Assembly: GCA_016793865.1 (NCBI GenBank)
Contig: JAEULJ010000001.1
Location: 62,001-126,000 of the forward strand
Direction: 5' to 3'
Origin: Altererythrobacter sp.
Lineage (GTDB): Bacteria; Pseudomonadota; Alphaproteobacteria; Sphingomonadales; Sphingomonadaceae
Length of the DNA stretch: 64,000 bases
Of the stretch, positions 39,094-48,446 are shown piece by piece. The position numbers and the translations under genes are program-made. A model generated the notes under the pieces. It saw only the letters and a list, made by a program, of their open reading frames with translations, was not told the DNA's origin and searched no databases. Every line of letters starts with the position of its first letter. Position 1 is the first letter of the stretch.

Positions 39094-39864
39094 ATGAGCG
39101 CACCCGCCAGCGAGATTCCCGCAGCCACCCTGGTGGTATTCCGCCGGGCGGCGGGCGGCGGCCCGCCCGAGCTGCTGATGGTGGTGCGCTCCAATACCAT
39201 GTCCTTCGCCGGCGGCATGGCGGTGTTCCCCGGCGGCCGGGTCGATCCCGGTGACCATGCGCTGGCCGAGGCGATCGGCGATGGCCTGGGCGAAGCGGAG
39301 GCAGCACACCGCATCGCAGCCATCCGCGAGACGATCGAGGAAACGGGCCTCGCCCCGGCCCTGCGCCCGCAGCCCGACGCCGCGACTGCGGCGGGGCTGC
39401 GGCGGGAGCTGGAAGCCGGAGCGCCGCTGGGCCAGGCGCTGGCGGCGCGCGGTCTGGCGCTGGACCTGACAGCGCTGGTCCCCTTCGCCCGCTGGTGCCC
39501 GCGCGGGATCACCAGCCACCGCATCTTCGACACCCGCTTCTACCTCGCCGATCTTGGCACCGGCGCGGTCGATCTGACGGTCGATGCCACGGAGAACACG
39601 CGGCTGTTCTGGACCAGCGCCCGCGACGCGCTCGCCGCCGCCGACCGGGGCGAGCTGTCGGTGATCTTCCCGACCCGCCGCAATCTCGAGCGGCTGGCCC
39701 AGTTCGCAAGCTTCGCCCATGCCTGGGATCATGCCCTGGCGACGCCGGTACGGACGATCGTGCCGAAGGTGGCACAACGCGACGGGCACGAGGCGCTGAC
39801 CATTCCCGACGACCTCGGTTATCCGGTCACCCACGAGCCGCTGGCGAGCGCGATGCGCGGCTGA
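39094..39864 (+). CDS. Nudix hydrolase (NUDT7/8/19-like)
   Basis: The 256-aa protein carries the Nudix core RETIEETGLA with the upstream Gly in FPGGRVDPGD, separated by an unusually long insertion as in the NUDT7/NUDT8/NUDT19-type coenzyme A pyrophosphatases. ATG at 39094 follows a GGGAGG site. Substrate is therefore probably a CoA ester or similar nucleoside diphosphate derivative, but this is inference. Confidence 0.85.
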   Translation: MSAPASEIPAATLVVFRRAAGGGPPELLMVVRSNTMSFAGGMAVFPGGRVDPGDHALAEAIGDGLGEAEAAHRIAAIRETIEETGLAPALRPQPDAATAAGLRRELEAGAPLGQALAARGLALDLTALVPFARWCPRGITSHRIFDTRFYLADLGTGAVDLTVDATENTRLFWTSARDALAAADRGELSVIFPTRRNLERLAQFASFAHAWDHALATPVRTIVPKVAQRDGHEALTIPDDLGYPVTHEPLASAMRG

Positions 39865-39904
39865 GGCGCGCGACACGCCGCCGTCGGCGCACATATGACG
39901 GGCG

Positions 39905-39932
39905 TGTCACATTGCGGAAAACATAGTGTCAC
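39905..39932 (+). promoter_or_regulatory. Pho-box-like TGTCAC direct repeats
   Basis: Two perfect TGTCAC half-sites start 22 bases apart (two 11-base helical steps), 70 bases upstream of the lipoprotein ATG. A weaker TATGACG match lies one 11-base step before the first. PhoB binds CTGTCAT-type repeats with 11-base periodicity, so this is a plausible PhoB site. The intermediate half-site is poor (GGAAAA). Confidence 0.5.
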
Positions 39933-40001
39933 GACGCGTCCCTAGGCGAGCCGGCGAGGGAGGCGAATCGGCCCCCGCCATCACAGCCAAGGGGATCGAT
40001 C

Positions 40002-41621
40002 ATGAGGAAATTCCACAGCCTGCTGCTCGCCTGTGCCAGCGCGGCGGCGCTTTCGGCCTGCGGAGCCGATTCCATCGGTTCGCCGGGCACCGGCGGCAAT
40101 GTCACCATCAACAATCCGCCCCCGGTCACCCCGCCCACCACGCCTCCGCCGACGACGCCGACGGGCGTCACCGCCGCTGCGGGTTGCCCGACGATCTCCG
40201 ATCCCCAGGGCCTGACCGACGGCGGCACCATCACCGGCCCGACCGGCACCTGGCGCGTGTGCCGCCTGCCCGGCGTGGTGCGCGTCTCCTCCACCCTCCC
40301 CAAGGTCGCGGGCCTGCTCTACGAGATCAACGGCCGCGTGAACGTCGGCTGCGATGGCGGCTTCAGCGCCCCCACCGCCGCCGCACCGCTGGCCACGCCG
40401 CTGACCATCGGCTGCACCGGCGCGCAGACCTCGGACACCAATGTCACGCTCAGCGTCGCGCCCGGCGCGATCTTCTTTGCCGCGACCGGCCAGTCCTGGC
40501 TCGCGGTCAACCGCGGCAACAAGATCAGCGCCGTCGGCACCGCCGCGCAGCCGATCATCTTCACCAGCCGCGACAATGTGCTCGGCCTCAATGATGACAC
40601 CAGCCAGGGCCAGTGGGGCGGCGTGGTGCTGCTCGGCCGCGGTGTGACCACCGACTGCCGCGCCGGCTCGGTGGGGGCGGGCGCCGCCAACACCTGCGAG
40701 CGCGACACCGAAGGCTCCGCCGATCTGGCGCGCTTCGGCGGCAACGACGATACCTACAACGCTGGCCGCATGAGCTACATCCAGATCCGTTATTCGGGCT
40801 TCGTCCTGGGCGCGAACAACGAGTTGCAGGCGCTGACAGCGCAGGGGGTCGGGACCGGCACCGTGCTCGACCATATCCAGACGCACAACAGCTCGGACGA
40901 TGCCATCGAGTTCTTCGGCGGCGCGGTCAACATGTCGCACTACGTCGCCACCGGCGCCGACGACGACAGCCTCGATGTCGATACCGGCGCCCAGCTCGAC
41001 CTGCAGTATGCCATGCTGCTGCCGCGCCCGGGCCGCGCCGACACCCTGATGGAAATCGACTCGAACGGGTTCGAGACGGACATTCGCCGCACCCGGGTGC
41101 GCGTGGTCAATTTCGTCGGCATCCAGCAGCAGACCAGCGCCGACAACGAAGCCAACGGCCGCGCCGCGCTGTTCTTCCGCGGCAACTCGGATGTCACGCT
41201 CATCAACGGCGTGATCATCGCGCCCAACAATGAATGCGTCCGCCTCAACGGGTCGGGCACGACCCCGGCCACGCTCACCGCGCGGTCCGTGGTGATGCAG
41301 TGCGGCACGACCAAATACATCAGTACCGGAACGGGCGTCGATGCGGCCGCCTCGTTCGGAGCGAGCGCCAACAACAACAGCGACAGCTTCACCGGCACGC
41401 TGACCGGCACCGGCCTCTTCCTCAACGGCACCAACGAAAATGGGGTCGTGACGAGCAGCCCGACGACCTTGTCGAGCTTCTTCGTCACCACGCCGACGCC
41501 CTACCGGATCGGCGCCGCCTGGGCCGGGAACGACCAGTGGTACGTGGGCTGGACCTGCAACAGCGCGACCGCGAACTTCGGCGCCACTTCGACCGCCTGC
41601 ACCTCGCTGCCGGTCACCTGA
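40002..41621 (+). CDS. Large surface lipoprotein with predicted beta-helix, paired with a TonB receptor
   Basis: A 539-aa protein. Lipobox ALSACGAD follows a signal peptide (MRKFHSLLLACASAAA), then a Pro/Thr spacer (NNPPPVTPPTTPPPTTPT) and a repetitive domain with QGQWGGVVLLGRGV, DDTYNAGRMSYIQIRYSGF, LDHIQTHNSSDDAIEFFGG and DDDSLDVDTGAQL. I recall this arrangement as a widespread family of unknown function next to TonB-dependent receptors. A right-handed beta-helix is plausible from the short repeated turns. It probably sits on the outer membrane and presents or binds a substrate for the receptor at 41703. Pho-box-like repeats precede it. Confidence 0.75.
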   Translation: MRKFHSLLLACASAAALSACGADSIGSPGTGGNVTINNPPPVTPPTTPPPTTPTGVTAAAGCPTISDPQGLTDGGTITGPTGTWRVCRLPGVVRVSSTLPKVAGLLYEINGRVNVGCDGGFSAPTAAAPLATPLTIGCTGAQTSDTNVTLSVAPGAIFFAATGQSWLAVNRGNKISAVGTAAQPIIFTSRDNVLGLNDDTSQGQWGGVVLLGRGVTTDCRAGSVGAGAANTCERDTEGSADLARFGGNDDTYNAGRMSYIQIRYSGFVLGANNELQALTAQGVGTGTVLDHIQTHNSSDDAIEFFGGAVNMSHYVATGADDDSLDVDTGAQLDLQYAMLLPRPGRADTLMEIDSNGFETDIRRTRVRVVNFVGIQQQTSADNEANGRAALFFRGNSDVTLINGVIIAPNNECVRLNGSGTTPATLTARSVVMQCGTTKYISTGTGVDAAASFGASANNNSDSFTGTLTGTGLFLNGTNENGVVTSSPTTLSSFFVTTPTPYRIGAAWAGNDQWYVGWTCNSATANFGATSTACTSLPVT

Positions 41622-41640
41622 GCGCGACGGACCGACCTTT

Positions 41641-41671
41641 CCGGGGGCGGCCGATCGCGGTCCGCCCCCGG
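41641..41671 (+). terminator. Hairpin between lipoprotein and TonB receptor
   Basis: CCGGGGGCGG and CCGCCCCCGG form a 10-bp perfect stem with an 11-base loop, followed by CTTTGC. It may attenuate transcription or protect the upstream transcript's 3' end, giving different levels of lipoprotein and receptor mRNA. Confidence 0.6.
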
Positions 41672-41702
41672 CTTTGCATGATCTTCCCGAGGGAACAGCC
41701 CG

Positions 41703-44417
41703 ATGTCATTCTCGTCGCGCGCAGCCGCCGCTCTCCTGGCCGCCACCACGCTTGCGGGGGCGCACCCCGCCCTGGCGCAAGGTTTCGCCGCGGATTCCGA
41801 GGCCGATGCCGCCACCGCGGCCGCGCCCGACGAGGCGGAGAACGCTCCCGCGCGCACCGACGCGGCGGACGAACCGGTAGAAGTTTCGATCCCGGGAGAT
41901 TCGATCATCGTCACGGGTCGGCGCGACCGCAATCTGGCGAAATCTTCCGATCAGGTGGTCTCGGTGCTTTCCAGCGCGGAGATAGCCCGGACCGGCGAAG
42001 GCAATATCGCCGGCGCGCTGAGCCGCGTCACCGGTCTCAGCGTGGTGGGCAGCGGCCTGGTCTATGTCCGCGGCCTGGGCGATCGCTACAGCCTGGCGCT
42101 CCTCAACGGCTCGCCCCTCCCCAGCCCGGAGCCGCTGCGGCGCGTGGTCCCGCTCGACCTGTTCCCCAGCGGCGTGATCGCGAGTTCGCTGGTCCAGAAG
42201 AGCTATTCGGTCAATTTTCCCGGCGAGTTCGGCGGCGGCGTCATCAACCTCACCACCAAGGCGGTGCCGCAGGATCCGTTCCTGACGGTGGGCATGGGCG
42301 CAAGCGTTGACAGCGAGACGACCGGCCAGTTCGGCTATACCTATCGCGGCGGCGGTAACTCGGACTGGCTTGGCTTCGACGACGGCACCCGGAACATCCC
42401 GGCCCCGCTCGCCGAATATTTCGCCAGCGGTGCCAATCTCAACAATCCGAACGAGGTGTCAGCGGCACAAAACCGGGCCATCGCGGGCAGCCTGGTCAAT
42501 TTCCGCAACGCGGTGGTGCAGAAGGTGGGCAACATGCCCGCCAACTTTTCCGCCTCCAGCTCCGGCGGCACCGCTTTCGACATCGGCGACGGGCTGCGGC
42601 TGGGCGTGATCGCCGCCGCTGGATACAGCAACAAGTTCCAGACCCGCGAGGCGCTTCAGCAGTCGTCGCTCTCCGCCGACCTCCAGACCCTGGAAAGCAG
42701 CTTCCGCCAGGTCAACACCAACCAGCAGGTGGTGGTGAACGGCCTGTTCGGGCTCGGCGCGGAGTTCGGCGAGCACCGGGTGCGCTGGACCAATCTGTTC
42801 ATCCGCGACACCATCAAGCAGGCGCGCCTGGCCATCGGCAACCGCCAGCAGACGGATGTCGATTTCCTCCAGCAGCGCACCACCTGGATCGAACGCCAGC
42901 TTTTCGACAGCCAGGTGGTTGGCGAATTCAAGCTGGCCCCCGACCTCGCGCTCGACGTGCGCGGCACCTACGCCAGGACGCAGCGCGATGCGCCCTTCGA
43001 GCTGAGCATGGAGTATGTCCGCACCAACGAGCCCACGGACCCGTTCGGCAACATCTTCGTGAACAGGCTCAACAATGGCGCGCGCGGCGATGCCGAGATC
43101 ACCTTCTCGGCCCTCCGCGAAACCCTGTGGTCGGGCGGGGTGGACCTCACCTACCGCCCCGCCGACTTCCTGAGCACGACGTTCGGCGGCTATTACGCCA
43201 TCACCGACCGCACCAGTTCGCGGCGCAACTTCCTGTTCGTGGCGCCGAACAACTTCCCTGGCGGAGTGGACACCTTCCGCCCCGACTATCTGCTCCAGCC
43301 CTCGGTCATCAACGCCTTCGGCATCACCCTGATCGAGGGCGATACCGGCAACCCGGCGTTCCGCGCGCGGCTCGAGAACGTGGCGGGCTACGTCAAGGCG
43401 AACTGGGCGATCGCGGACACGATCAGCCTGGATGCGGGCGTCCGCTTCGAACACGCCCGGCAGCAGGTGGATCCGGTGCGGGTGTTCACCACCCCGATCG
43501 CCAGCGATGCCGGCACTTTCCTGGCGCGCGACTACTGGCTGCCGGCCGCGACGCTGACCTGGGAAATCCGGACCGGTATGCAGGTCCGCCTGTCCGGCTC
43601 CAAGACCGTCGCCAGACCGCAGTTCCGCGAGCTGATCTTCCAGCGCTATTTCGATCCCGAAAGCAACCGCCCCTACCTCGGCAACCCGCTGCTGGTGGAC
43701 AGCCAGCTGCTGAACGGCGAGGCGCGCTTCGAATGGTATTTCGCGCCCGAGCAGCGCGTATCCGTGGCTGGCTTCGTCAAGCAGATCGAAAAGCCGATCG
43801 AGGCCTTCATCAGCGGGATCGACCTCACCACCTCCTTCGCCAACGCGCCGAAGGCGCGGCTCTATGGCGCGGAGACGGAGCTGGTGAAGTACTTCGACAC
43901 CGCCCCGCTGCTGGGCGAGGGCGCATTCTGGGCCACCCGGCGCTTCGTCACCGTCGTGAACTACACCTTCACCCAGTCGCGGCTGAGCGTGTCGGCCAGC
44001 GACTCGGTGCCGGTGTACGGCGCGGCTTCGTCGATCGGCACCGATTATTTCCGCGATGGCGATCCGCTGACCGGCCAGTCCGATCACATCGCCAATCTTC
44101 AGCTGGGGCTTGAGGATACGGAACGGGTGAGCCAGCAGACGATCCTGCTCACCTATGCCAGCGACCGGGTGGTCAGCCGCGGCCTCAACGGCTCGCCGCG
44201 CCAGCCCGACGTGATCGAGCGGCCGGGCCTGCGCCTGGATTTCGTAGCACGCGAGGCGCTCGACTTCCTCGGCCTGCCCATCGAGATGAAGTTCGAAGCC
44301 CGCAACCTGACCGGGCGCCGGCACGAGGAGTTCCAGCAGTCCGGCGACAATCGCGTCGACGTCAACACCTATCGCCTCGGCCGGGTGTTCTCGCTGGGCG
44401 TGTCGGCGACGTTCTAG
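41703..44417 (+). CDS. TonB-dependent receptor (second)
   Basis: A 904-aa outer-membrane receptor with signal peptide ending near HPALAQGF, an acidic Ala-rich stretch, a TonB-box-like DSIIVTGRRD, a plug domain (GEFGGGVINLTTKAVPQDPF) and a barrel ending VFSLGVSATF. ATG at 41703 follows CGAGGGA. It is the partner of the preceding lipoprotein. Ligand unknown. Phosphate-linked regulation is inferred only from the upstream repeats. Confidence 0.9.
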   Translation: MSFSSRAAAALLAATTLAGAHPALAQGFAADSEADAATAAAPDEAENAPARTDAADEPVEVSIPGDSIIVTGRRDRNLAKSSDQVVSVLSSAEIARTGEGNIAGALSRVTGLSVVGSGLVYVRGLGDRYSLALLNGSPLPSPEPLRRVVPLDLFPSGVIASSLVQKSYSVNFPGEFGGGVINLTTKAVPQDPFLTVGMGASVDSETTGQFGYTYRGGGNSDWLGFDDGTRNIPAPLAEYFASGANLNNPNEVSAAQNRAIAGSLVNFRNAVVQKVGNMPANFSASSSGGTAFDIGDGLRLGVIAAAGYSNKFQTREALQQSSLSADLQTLESSFRQVNTNQQVVVNGLFGLGAEFGEHRVRWTNLFIRDTIKQARLAIGNRQQTDVDFLQQRTTWIERQLFDSQVVGEFKLAPDLALDVRGTYARTQRDAPFELSMEYVRTNEPTDPFGNIFVNRLNNGARGDAEITFSALRETLWSGGVDLTYRPADFLSTTFGGYYAITDRTSSRRNFLFVAPNNFPGGVDTFRPDYLLQPSVINAFGITLIEGDTGNPAFRARLENVAGYVKANWAIADTISLDAGVRFEHARQQVDPVRVFTTPIASDAGTFLARDYWLPAATLTWEIRTGMQVRLSGSKTVARPQFRELIFQRYFDPESNRPYLGNPLLVDSQLLNGEARFEWYFAPEQRVSVAGFVKQIEKPIEAFISGIDLTTSFANAPKARLYGAETELVKYFDTAPLLGEGAFWATRRFVTVVNYTFTQSRLSVSASDSVPVYGAASSIGTDYFRDGDPLTGQSDHIANLQLGLEDTERVSQQTILLTYASDRVVSRGLNGSPRQPDVIERPGLRLDFVAREALDFLGLPIEMKFEARNLTGRRHEEFQQSGDNRVDVNTYRLGRVFSLGVSATF

Positions 44418-44524
44418 GCGGCTCGCACCACGCGAACGCGCGCTTCTTCGTCGTACCGCGCGAAGGGCGGCGGGTTCCTGAGTAGAGGGCCAGCGAGGTA
44501 TGGATCGTTGGCCGAGCGAATCCG

Positions 44525-45391
44525 CTAGGACGCATCGGAAAGCGGGGCTTCCTCGCCGAACCACCCCTCGCGTCGGAGCAGGGACAGTGCGGACCGGCTG
44601 ACCGGCGCAGTCACGCCGTTGGCAAGCTCCAGTTCCCCGCGGCCATCGCCGCGCTTGGCGGAACGCACCGCGTCACGCGCCACCCACCAGGAACGGTGGG
44701 TCCGCGCGCCGGCCAACCCATCCAGTTCCGCCGTGGCGTCGGTCAGGCGAAGCAGCAACAGCTCGGAACCGACCGCCGTATGCACGCGTACGTAATGGTC
44801 TTCGGCTTCAAGCGCCAGAATCGGAGCACCGCGCAAATATGCCGGCAACCGCTCGACGAGGCGCGGAGGCGAAGGTGCCTCGGGGACGGGGCAAACCGTA
44901 TCGATACTGTCCGTCCTGGCCTTGGCGACTGACGAATCGCCCGGGATATCAGGCTTGCTCGCGTAGTTGATGGCGGTGATGGCGCCGGTGATTACGAACA
45001 CCGCCACGAACATGACGAGCGCGCCCTGCGTGGCGAAGCCGCGCGTCCCGAAGAACAGCGCGGTCGTTCCGGTGGCGACCAGAGTCAGCGGCAGCGCGAT
45101 CAGCGTGGTAATCGCAACGCCTTCGGCCAGGGGCGACGCGGCGAGGCGTCCCCAAACCCGAATTCCGGTAGATGCGCCGATCCCGATCAACGCGCCCGAT
45201 TCCATAATGACCAACCAGTAGGCGAGGCGCGGCAGCAGCGGCAAGAGATCGGTCTCGAACGCGCCCACGAACGCCATCAGCAGCCCCGCCAGCGTCGCGA
45301 TGACTAGGCCCCGCCAGTGGCCCCGTCCTGTTATCGTCGGCGCAGCGACAACTGGCGCTTCGCGAACTGCATCCGTCGGCACTTCCCGCAT
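44525..45391 (-). CDS. LytTR DNA-binding regulator with membrane anchor
   Basis: A 288-aa protein: four hydrophobic segments (roughly residues 25-45, 55-75, 95-112, 122-140), a linker, and a C-terminal LytTR DNA-binding domain (ILALEAEDHYVRVHTAVGSE and THRSWWVARDAVRS). The membrane domain is not a histidine kinase or response receiver, so signal input is probably direct through the membrane part. It is divergent from the DUF2141 gene. Its targets are not identifiable, although the neighbouring carotenoid oxygenase locus is a candidate. Confidence 0.88.
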   Translation of the reverse strand: MREVPTDAVREAPVVAAPTITGRGHWRGLVIATLAGLLMAFVGAFETDLLPLLPRLAYWLVIMESGALIGIGASTGIRVWGRLAASPLAEGVAITTLIALPLTLVATGTTALFFGTRGFATQGALVMFVAVFVITGAITAINYASKPDIPGDSSVAKARTDSIDTVCPVPEAPSPPRLVERLPAYLRGAPILALEAEDHYVRVHTAVGSELLLLRLTDATAELDGLAGARTHRSWWVARDAVRSAKRGDGRGELELANGVTAPVSRSALSLLRREGWFGEEAPLSDAS

Positions 45392-45487
45392 TTTCAGCGT
45401 CTTTTCACGAAGATACGCAAGACGAGCGCCACGTCCTCCGTCATCCAGCAGGCATCGGCCGTGTCCGGAGCAAAGGAGATCATCGCC

Positions 45488-45961
45488 ATGCAGTTCATAG
45501 ACCTCGCCTGTATCGCCGTCCTTGCCGCGCTGGTCGCTGGGGGGACCGCCCGGGCCCAGACCGACACACCCGCTCCCAACGCAGCGGCTTCCACTGCACC
45601 GGCGACCAGCATGCTTTCAGTAACCTTTACAGGCATCGAGGCCAAGCGGGGGAACATCATGCTGGCTCTCTATGACGAAGCCAGCTGGAGTAGCGGCAAG
45701 CCCGTGCGGTCCGAGATACTGGACGCGGCGACCGGGACAGCGAGCGTGGTCATAAGCGGGCTTCCCGTCGGGCGCTACGGCATAAAGGCGTTCCACGACA
45801 TCAACGGCAACAGCCGGATGGACAGCAACCCGTTCGGCATGCCGACAGAGCCTTTCGCCTTCTCCAACAATGCCAAGGGCAGCATGGGGCCGGCCGCATG
45901 GGAGGATGCGGCCTTCGCGGTGGGTGCGGGCGAAGCCGCGCAGACGATCACGATCCGCTGA
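45488..45961 (+). CDS. Exported DUF2141 family protein
   Basis: A 157-aa protein from ATG at 45488, with AAAGGAGATC upstream. Signal peptide to about residue 23 (TARAQTD), then a Pro/Ala/Thr spacer and the DUF2141 domain: TGIEAKRGNIMLALYDEASW, GLPVGRYGIKAFHDINGN, MPTEPFAFSNNAKG. Function unknown. Often found next to carotenoid oxygenases in sphingomonads, as here (30 bases downstream). Confidence 0.88.
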   Translation: MQFIDLACIAVLAALVAGGTARAQTDTPAPNAAASTAPATSMLSVTFTGIEAKRGNIMLALYDEASWSSGKPVRSEILDAATGTASVVISGLPVGRYGIKAFHDINGNSRMDSNPFGMPTEPFAFSNNAKGSMGPAAWEDAAFAVGAGEAAQTITIR

Positions 45962-45990
45962 TTCCCCATACCAAGCCCGGAACCGCCCAG

Positions 45991-47457
45991 ATGACCTTCG
46001 ATCCTGCCCGTCGCCGCTTCCTTACCCAGGCGACTGTCGCCGCCGGCACCCTCGTCGCCGCCTCGCTGTTCTCGCCCGAGGCCGTGCTGGCAGCCGCCCT
46101 GCCCGATGACTGGCAGCTTGGCTTCGCCGACTTGGAAGGCGACCTCGCTCCCACGGCGATGCGGCTGGTCCAGGGGCGGGCGCCCTACGGGCTCGCGGGA
46201 CGACTCTACCGCAACGGGCCGGCGAAGTTCCGCCGTGGCACGACGAGCGCCGGCCACTGGTTCGATGGGGATGGCCTGATCCGCCGCTTCACCCTGGGCG
46301 AAGGCGGAGCCGATCTCTCGGCGCGCTTCGTCGATACGACCAAGCGGCGCATCGAGGTGAAGGCGGGCGCGATGATCGTGCCGGGGTTCGGCACCCCGGC
46401 GGGGCCGGGAGTGGCGCTGTCGAACAACGACGATGCTTCGCCGGCCAACACCAGCGTCATGATGGCTGGCAGCGAGATGTGGGCGCTGTGGGAAGCCGGA
46501 TCGCCCATGCGGATCGACCCGGTAACGCTGGAGACACGTGGATTTCGCACACTCGGCGAGGGGCTGGAGCATATGCCGTTCCTCGCCCATCCCCGCATCG
46601 AGGCCGACGGGACAGTCTGGAACCTTGGCCAGGCCGGCCGGCAAGCGATCGTATGGCGACTGGCCAAGAACGGCGTGCTCGAGGCGGCAACCCCGGTCGA
46701 ACTGCCCCGCGCCAGCTACATCCACGATTTCACCGCGACCGAGCGGTGTCTGGTCATCGTGCTGCAACCGTGGGTCCGCACCCGCGACGCGATGCCCATC
46801 GTCGACGCGCTCGAATGGCGCCCCGAGCTCGGCACGCAGGTGCTGGTGCTCGACAAGGCCGACCTGTCCCGACGGCGAGTGTTCGAGCTTCCCGCTTTCT
46901 CGTTCTTCCATCTGGGTGATGCATGGGAGGAGCGTGACGGGACGATCCGCTTCGATGCCTGCATCGAACACGACCCGGCGTTCGGGGCCAGTGGCGCACG
47001 CGCGCTCATCGCCGGCCACATCGTCCCCTCACCGCTTCCCACGCTCGCGATGATCGCGCTGCACGGGAACGGTAGGGGCGAGTTGAACCCGACCGGCATC
47101 GCCGCCGAATTCCCGCGCTCCGACCCCCGCCGGGCAGGGCTGGTGCGGCGCTACAGCATCCATACGGCGCTTTATCGCGGCGGGCCGCTGGCACGCGGGG
47201 TGGGGGTGTTCGACTGGCGCACCGGCCGCGACAGCCGCTTCGACTTCGGCGACCGCCAGATCGCAGAGGAATTCCTGTTCGTCCCCGCTGGCGCCGGCGA
47301 GGCGGACGGGTGGCTGGTCGGTACAACGCTCAACCTCGCGGCACGCGAGACCGAGCTGCACGCCTTCCGCGCCGATGACGTGGCTTCCGGGCCCGTCGCC
47401 ACCTGGAGCGCCGGAACCGCGCTGCCGCTTGGCTTCCACGGCACCTTTGTCGCGTAG
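45991..47457 (+). CDS. Tat-exported carotenoid oxygenase (RPE65/CCD superfamily)
   Basis: A 488-aa protein. The N-terminal ARRRFLTQATVAAG is a twin-arginine-type signal, followed by a hydrophobic segment ending AVLAAAL. The body matches carotenoid or stilbene cleavage oxygenases: RLYRNGPAKFRRG, GHWFDGDGLIRRF, AHPRIEADGTVWNLG, PRASYIHDFTATERC and LPLGFHGTFVA at the end. Visible His residues in those blocks could form the four-His iron centre. Substrate unknown. It may act on carotenoids or stilbenes outside the cytoplasm, unlike most CCDs. Confidence 0.88.
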   Translation: MTFDPARRRFLTQATVAAGTLVAASLFSPEAVLAAALPDDWQLGFADLEGDLAPTAMRLVQGRAPYGLAGRLYRNGPAKFRRGTTSAGHWFDGDGLIRRFTLGEGGADLSARFVDTTKRRIEVKAGAMIVPGFGTPAGPGVALSNNDDASPANTSVMMAGSEMWALWEAGSPMRIDPVTLETRGFRTLGEGLEHMPFLAHPRIEADGTVWNLGQAGRQAIVWRLAKNGVLEAATPVELPRASYIHDFTATERCLVIVLQPWVRTRDAMPIVDALEWRPELGTQVLVLDKADLSRRRVFELPAFSFFHLGDAWEERDGTIRFDACIEHDPAFGASGARALIAGHIVPSPLPTLAMIALHGNGRGELNPTGIAAEFPRSDPRRAGLVRRYSIHTALYRGGPLARGVGVFDWRTGRDSRFDFGDRQIAEEFLFVPAGAGEADGWLVGTTLNLAARETELHAFRADDVASGPVATWSAGTALPLGFHGTFVA

Positions 47458-47551
47458 CGCCTGCTCGGCGTCGTCTCCGACCAATGGATTCCGGGCGGCG
47501 CGTTCGGCGTGCAGCGGGAGCGGATCGCCTGCCAGAACCTGGCCGGCTACG

Positions 47552-47628
47552 TGGCGCGCCCGGCAGGACTCGAACCTGCAACTCCAAGCTTAGAAGGCTC
47601 GTGCTCTATCCAGTTGAACTACGGGCGC
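47552..47628 (-). tRNA. tRNA-Arg (TCT)
   Basis: The minus strand gives acceptor GCGCCCG/CGGGCGC, D-arm GTTCAACTGGATAGAGC, anticodon loop CTTCTAA (anticodon TCT), T-arm GCAGGTTCGAGTCCTGC, discriminator G and encoded CCA at 47552-47554. Standard class I fold. No integrase adjoins it. Confidence 0.95.
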
Positions 47629-47690
47629 GCGCTGGTGTGGGCCTTTAGCGTGCTTTGCGCGCACGCCAAAGCGCGATAGGCCCCGCGCTC

Positions 47691-48446
47691 ATGAAAAACG
47701 CCGCCCCCGTCCCCTCCGCCGCCGCCAGCGCCGCCGCGCCGGGCCTGCGCTTCCGCTACTACGACCTGGTGATGGCGGGTTTCGTCACCATCCTGCTGCT
47801 CTCCAACCTGATCGGCGCGGCCAAGCCGAGCTATGTCACCCTGCCCGATGGCACCCAGTGGTCGTTCGGCGCGGGGGTGCTGTTCTTTCCCATAAGCTAC
47901 ATCATCGGCGACGTGCTGACCGAGGTTTACGGCTATGCCCGCGCGCGGCGGGTGATCTGGACCGGTTTCGCGGCGCTGGCGTTCATGGCGTTCATGAGCT
48001 GGGTGGTGGTCAGCCTTCCCCCGGCCCAGGGATGGGGCGGCCAGGCCGCCTATGAACAGGTGTTCGGCAACACCTGGCGCATCGTCGCCGCATCGATGAT
48101 CGCCTTCTGGGTGGGCGAATTCGCCAACTCCTATGTCCTGGCGCGGATGAAGGTCTGGACCGGGGGGCGGCATCTGTGGAGCCGCACGATTGGCTCTACC
48201 GTGGTGGGACAGGGGCTCGACAGCCTGATCTTCTACCCGCTCGCCTTCTGGGGCATTGCCGGCTGGCCGCCGGAGCTGTTGTGGCAGGTGGTCCTGTCGC
48301 AATGGGCGATCAAGACCGCGTGGGAAGCGCTGCTGACGCCGTTCACCTATGCGGTGGTCGGTTGGCTCAAGCGGCGCGAAGGCGTGGAGATCTTCGACAC
48401 CGAGACCGATTTCTCGCCCTTCGCGCGCAGCAGCACCCCGCGCTAG
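47691..48446 (+). CDS. Queuosine-precursor transporter-like protein (VUT/YhhQ family)
   Basis: A 251-aa membrane protein with about six hydrophobic segments and the family motif GVLFFPISYIIGDVLTEVYG. E. coli YhhQ imports 7-cyano-7-deazaguanine or preQ1 for queuosine synthesis. The start ATG at 47691 gives a short cytoplasmic Ala-rich N-terminus. Its stop overlaps the stop of convergent virB11 by four bases. Confidence 0.85.
   Translation: MKNAAPVPSAAASAAAPGLRFRYYDLVMAGFVTILLLSNLIGAAKPSYVTLPDGTQWSFGAGVLFFPISYIIGDVLTEVYGYARARRVIWTGFAALAFMAFMSWVVVSLPPAQGWGGQAAYEQVFGNTWRIVAASMIAFWVGEFANSYVLARMKVWTGGRHLWSRTIGSTVVGQGLDSLIFYPLAFWGIAGWPPELLWQVVLSQWAIKTAWEALLTPFTYAVVGWLKRREGVEIFDTETDFSPFARSSTPR

Noticed and set aside
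42459-44564. 701-codon minus-strand open frame over the second TonB receptor
   Set aside because: Shadow of the receptor, with His/Glu/Arg-rich text typical of such antisense frames.
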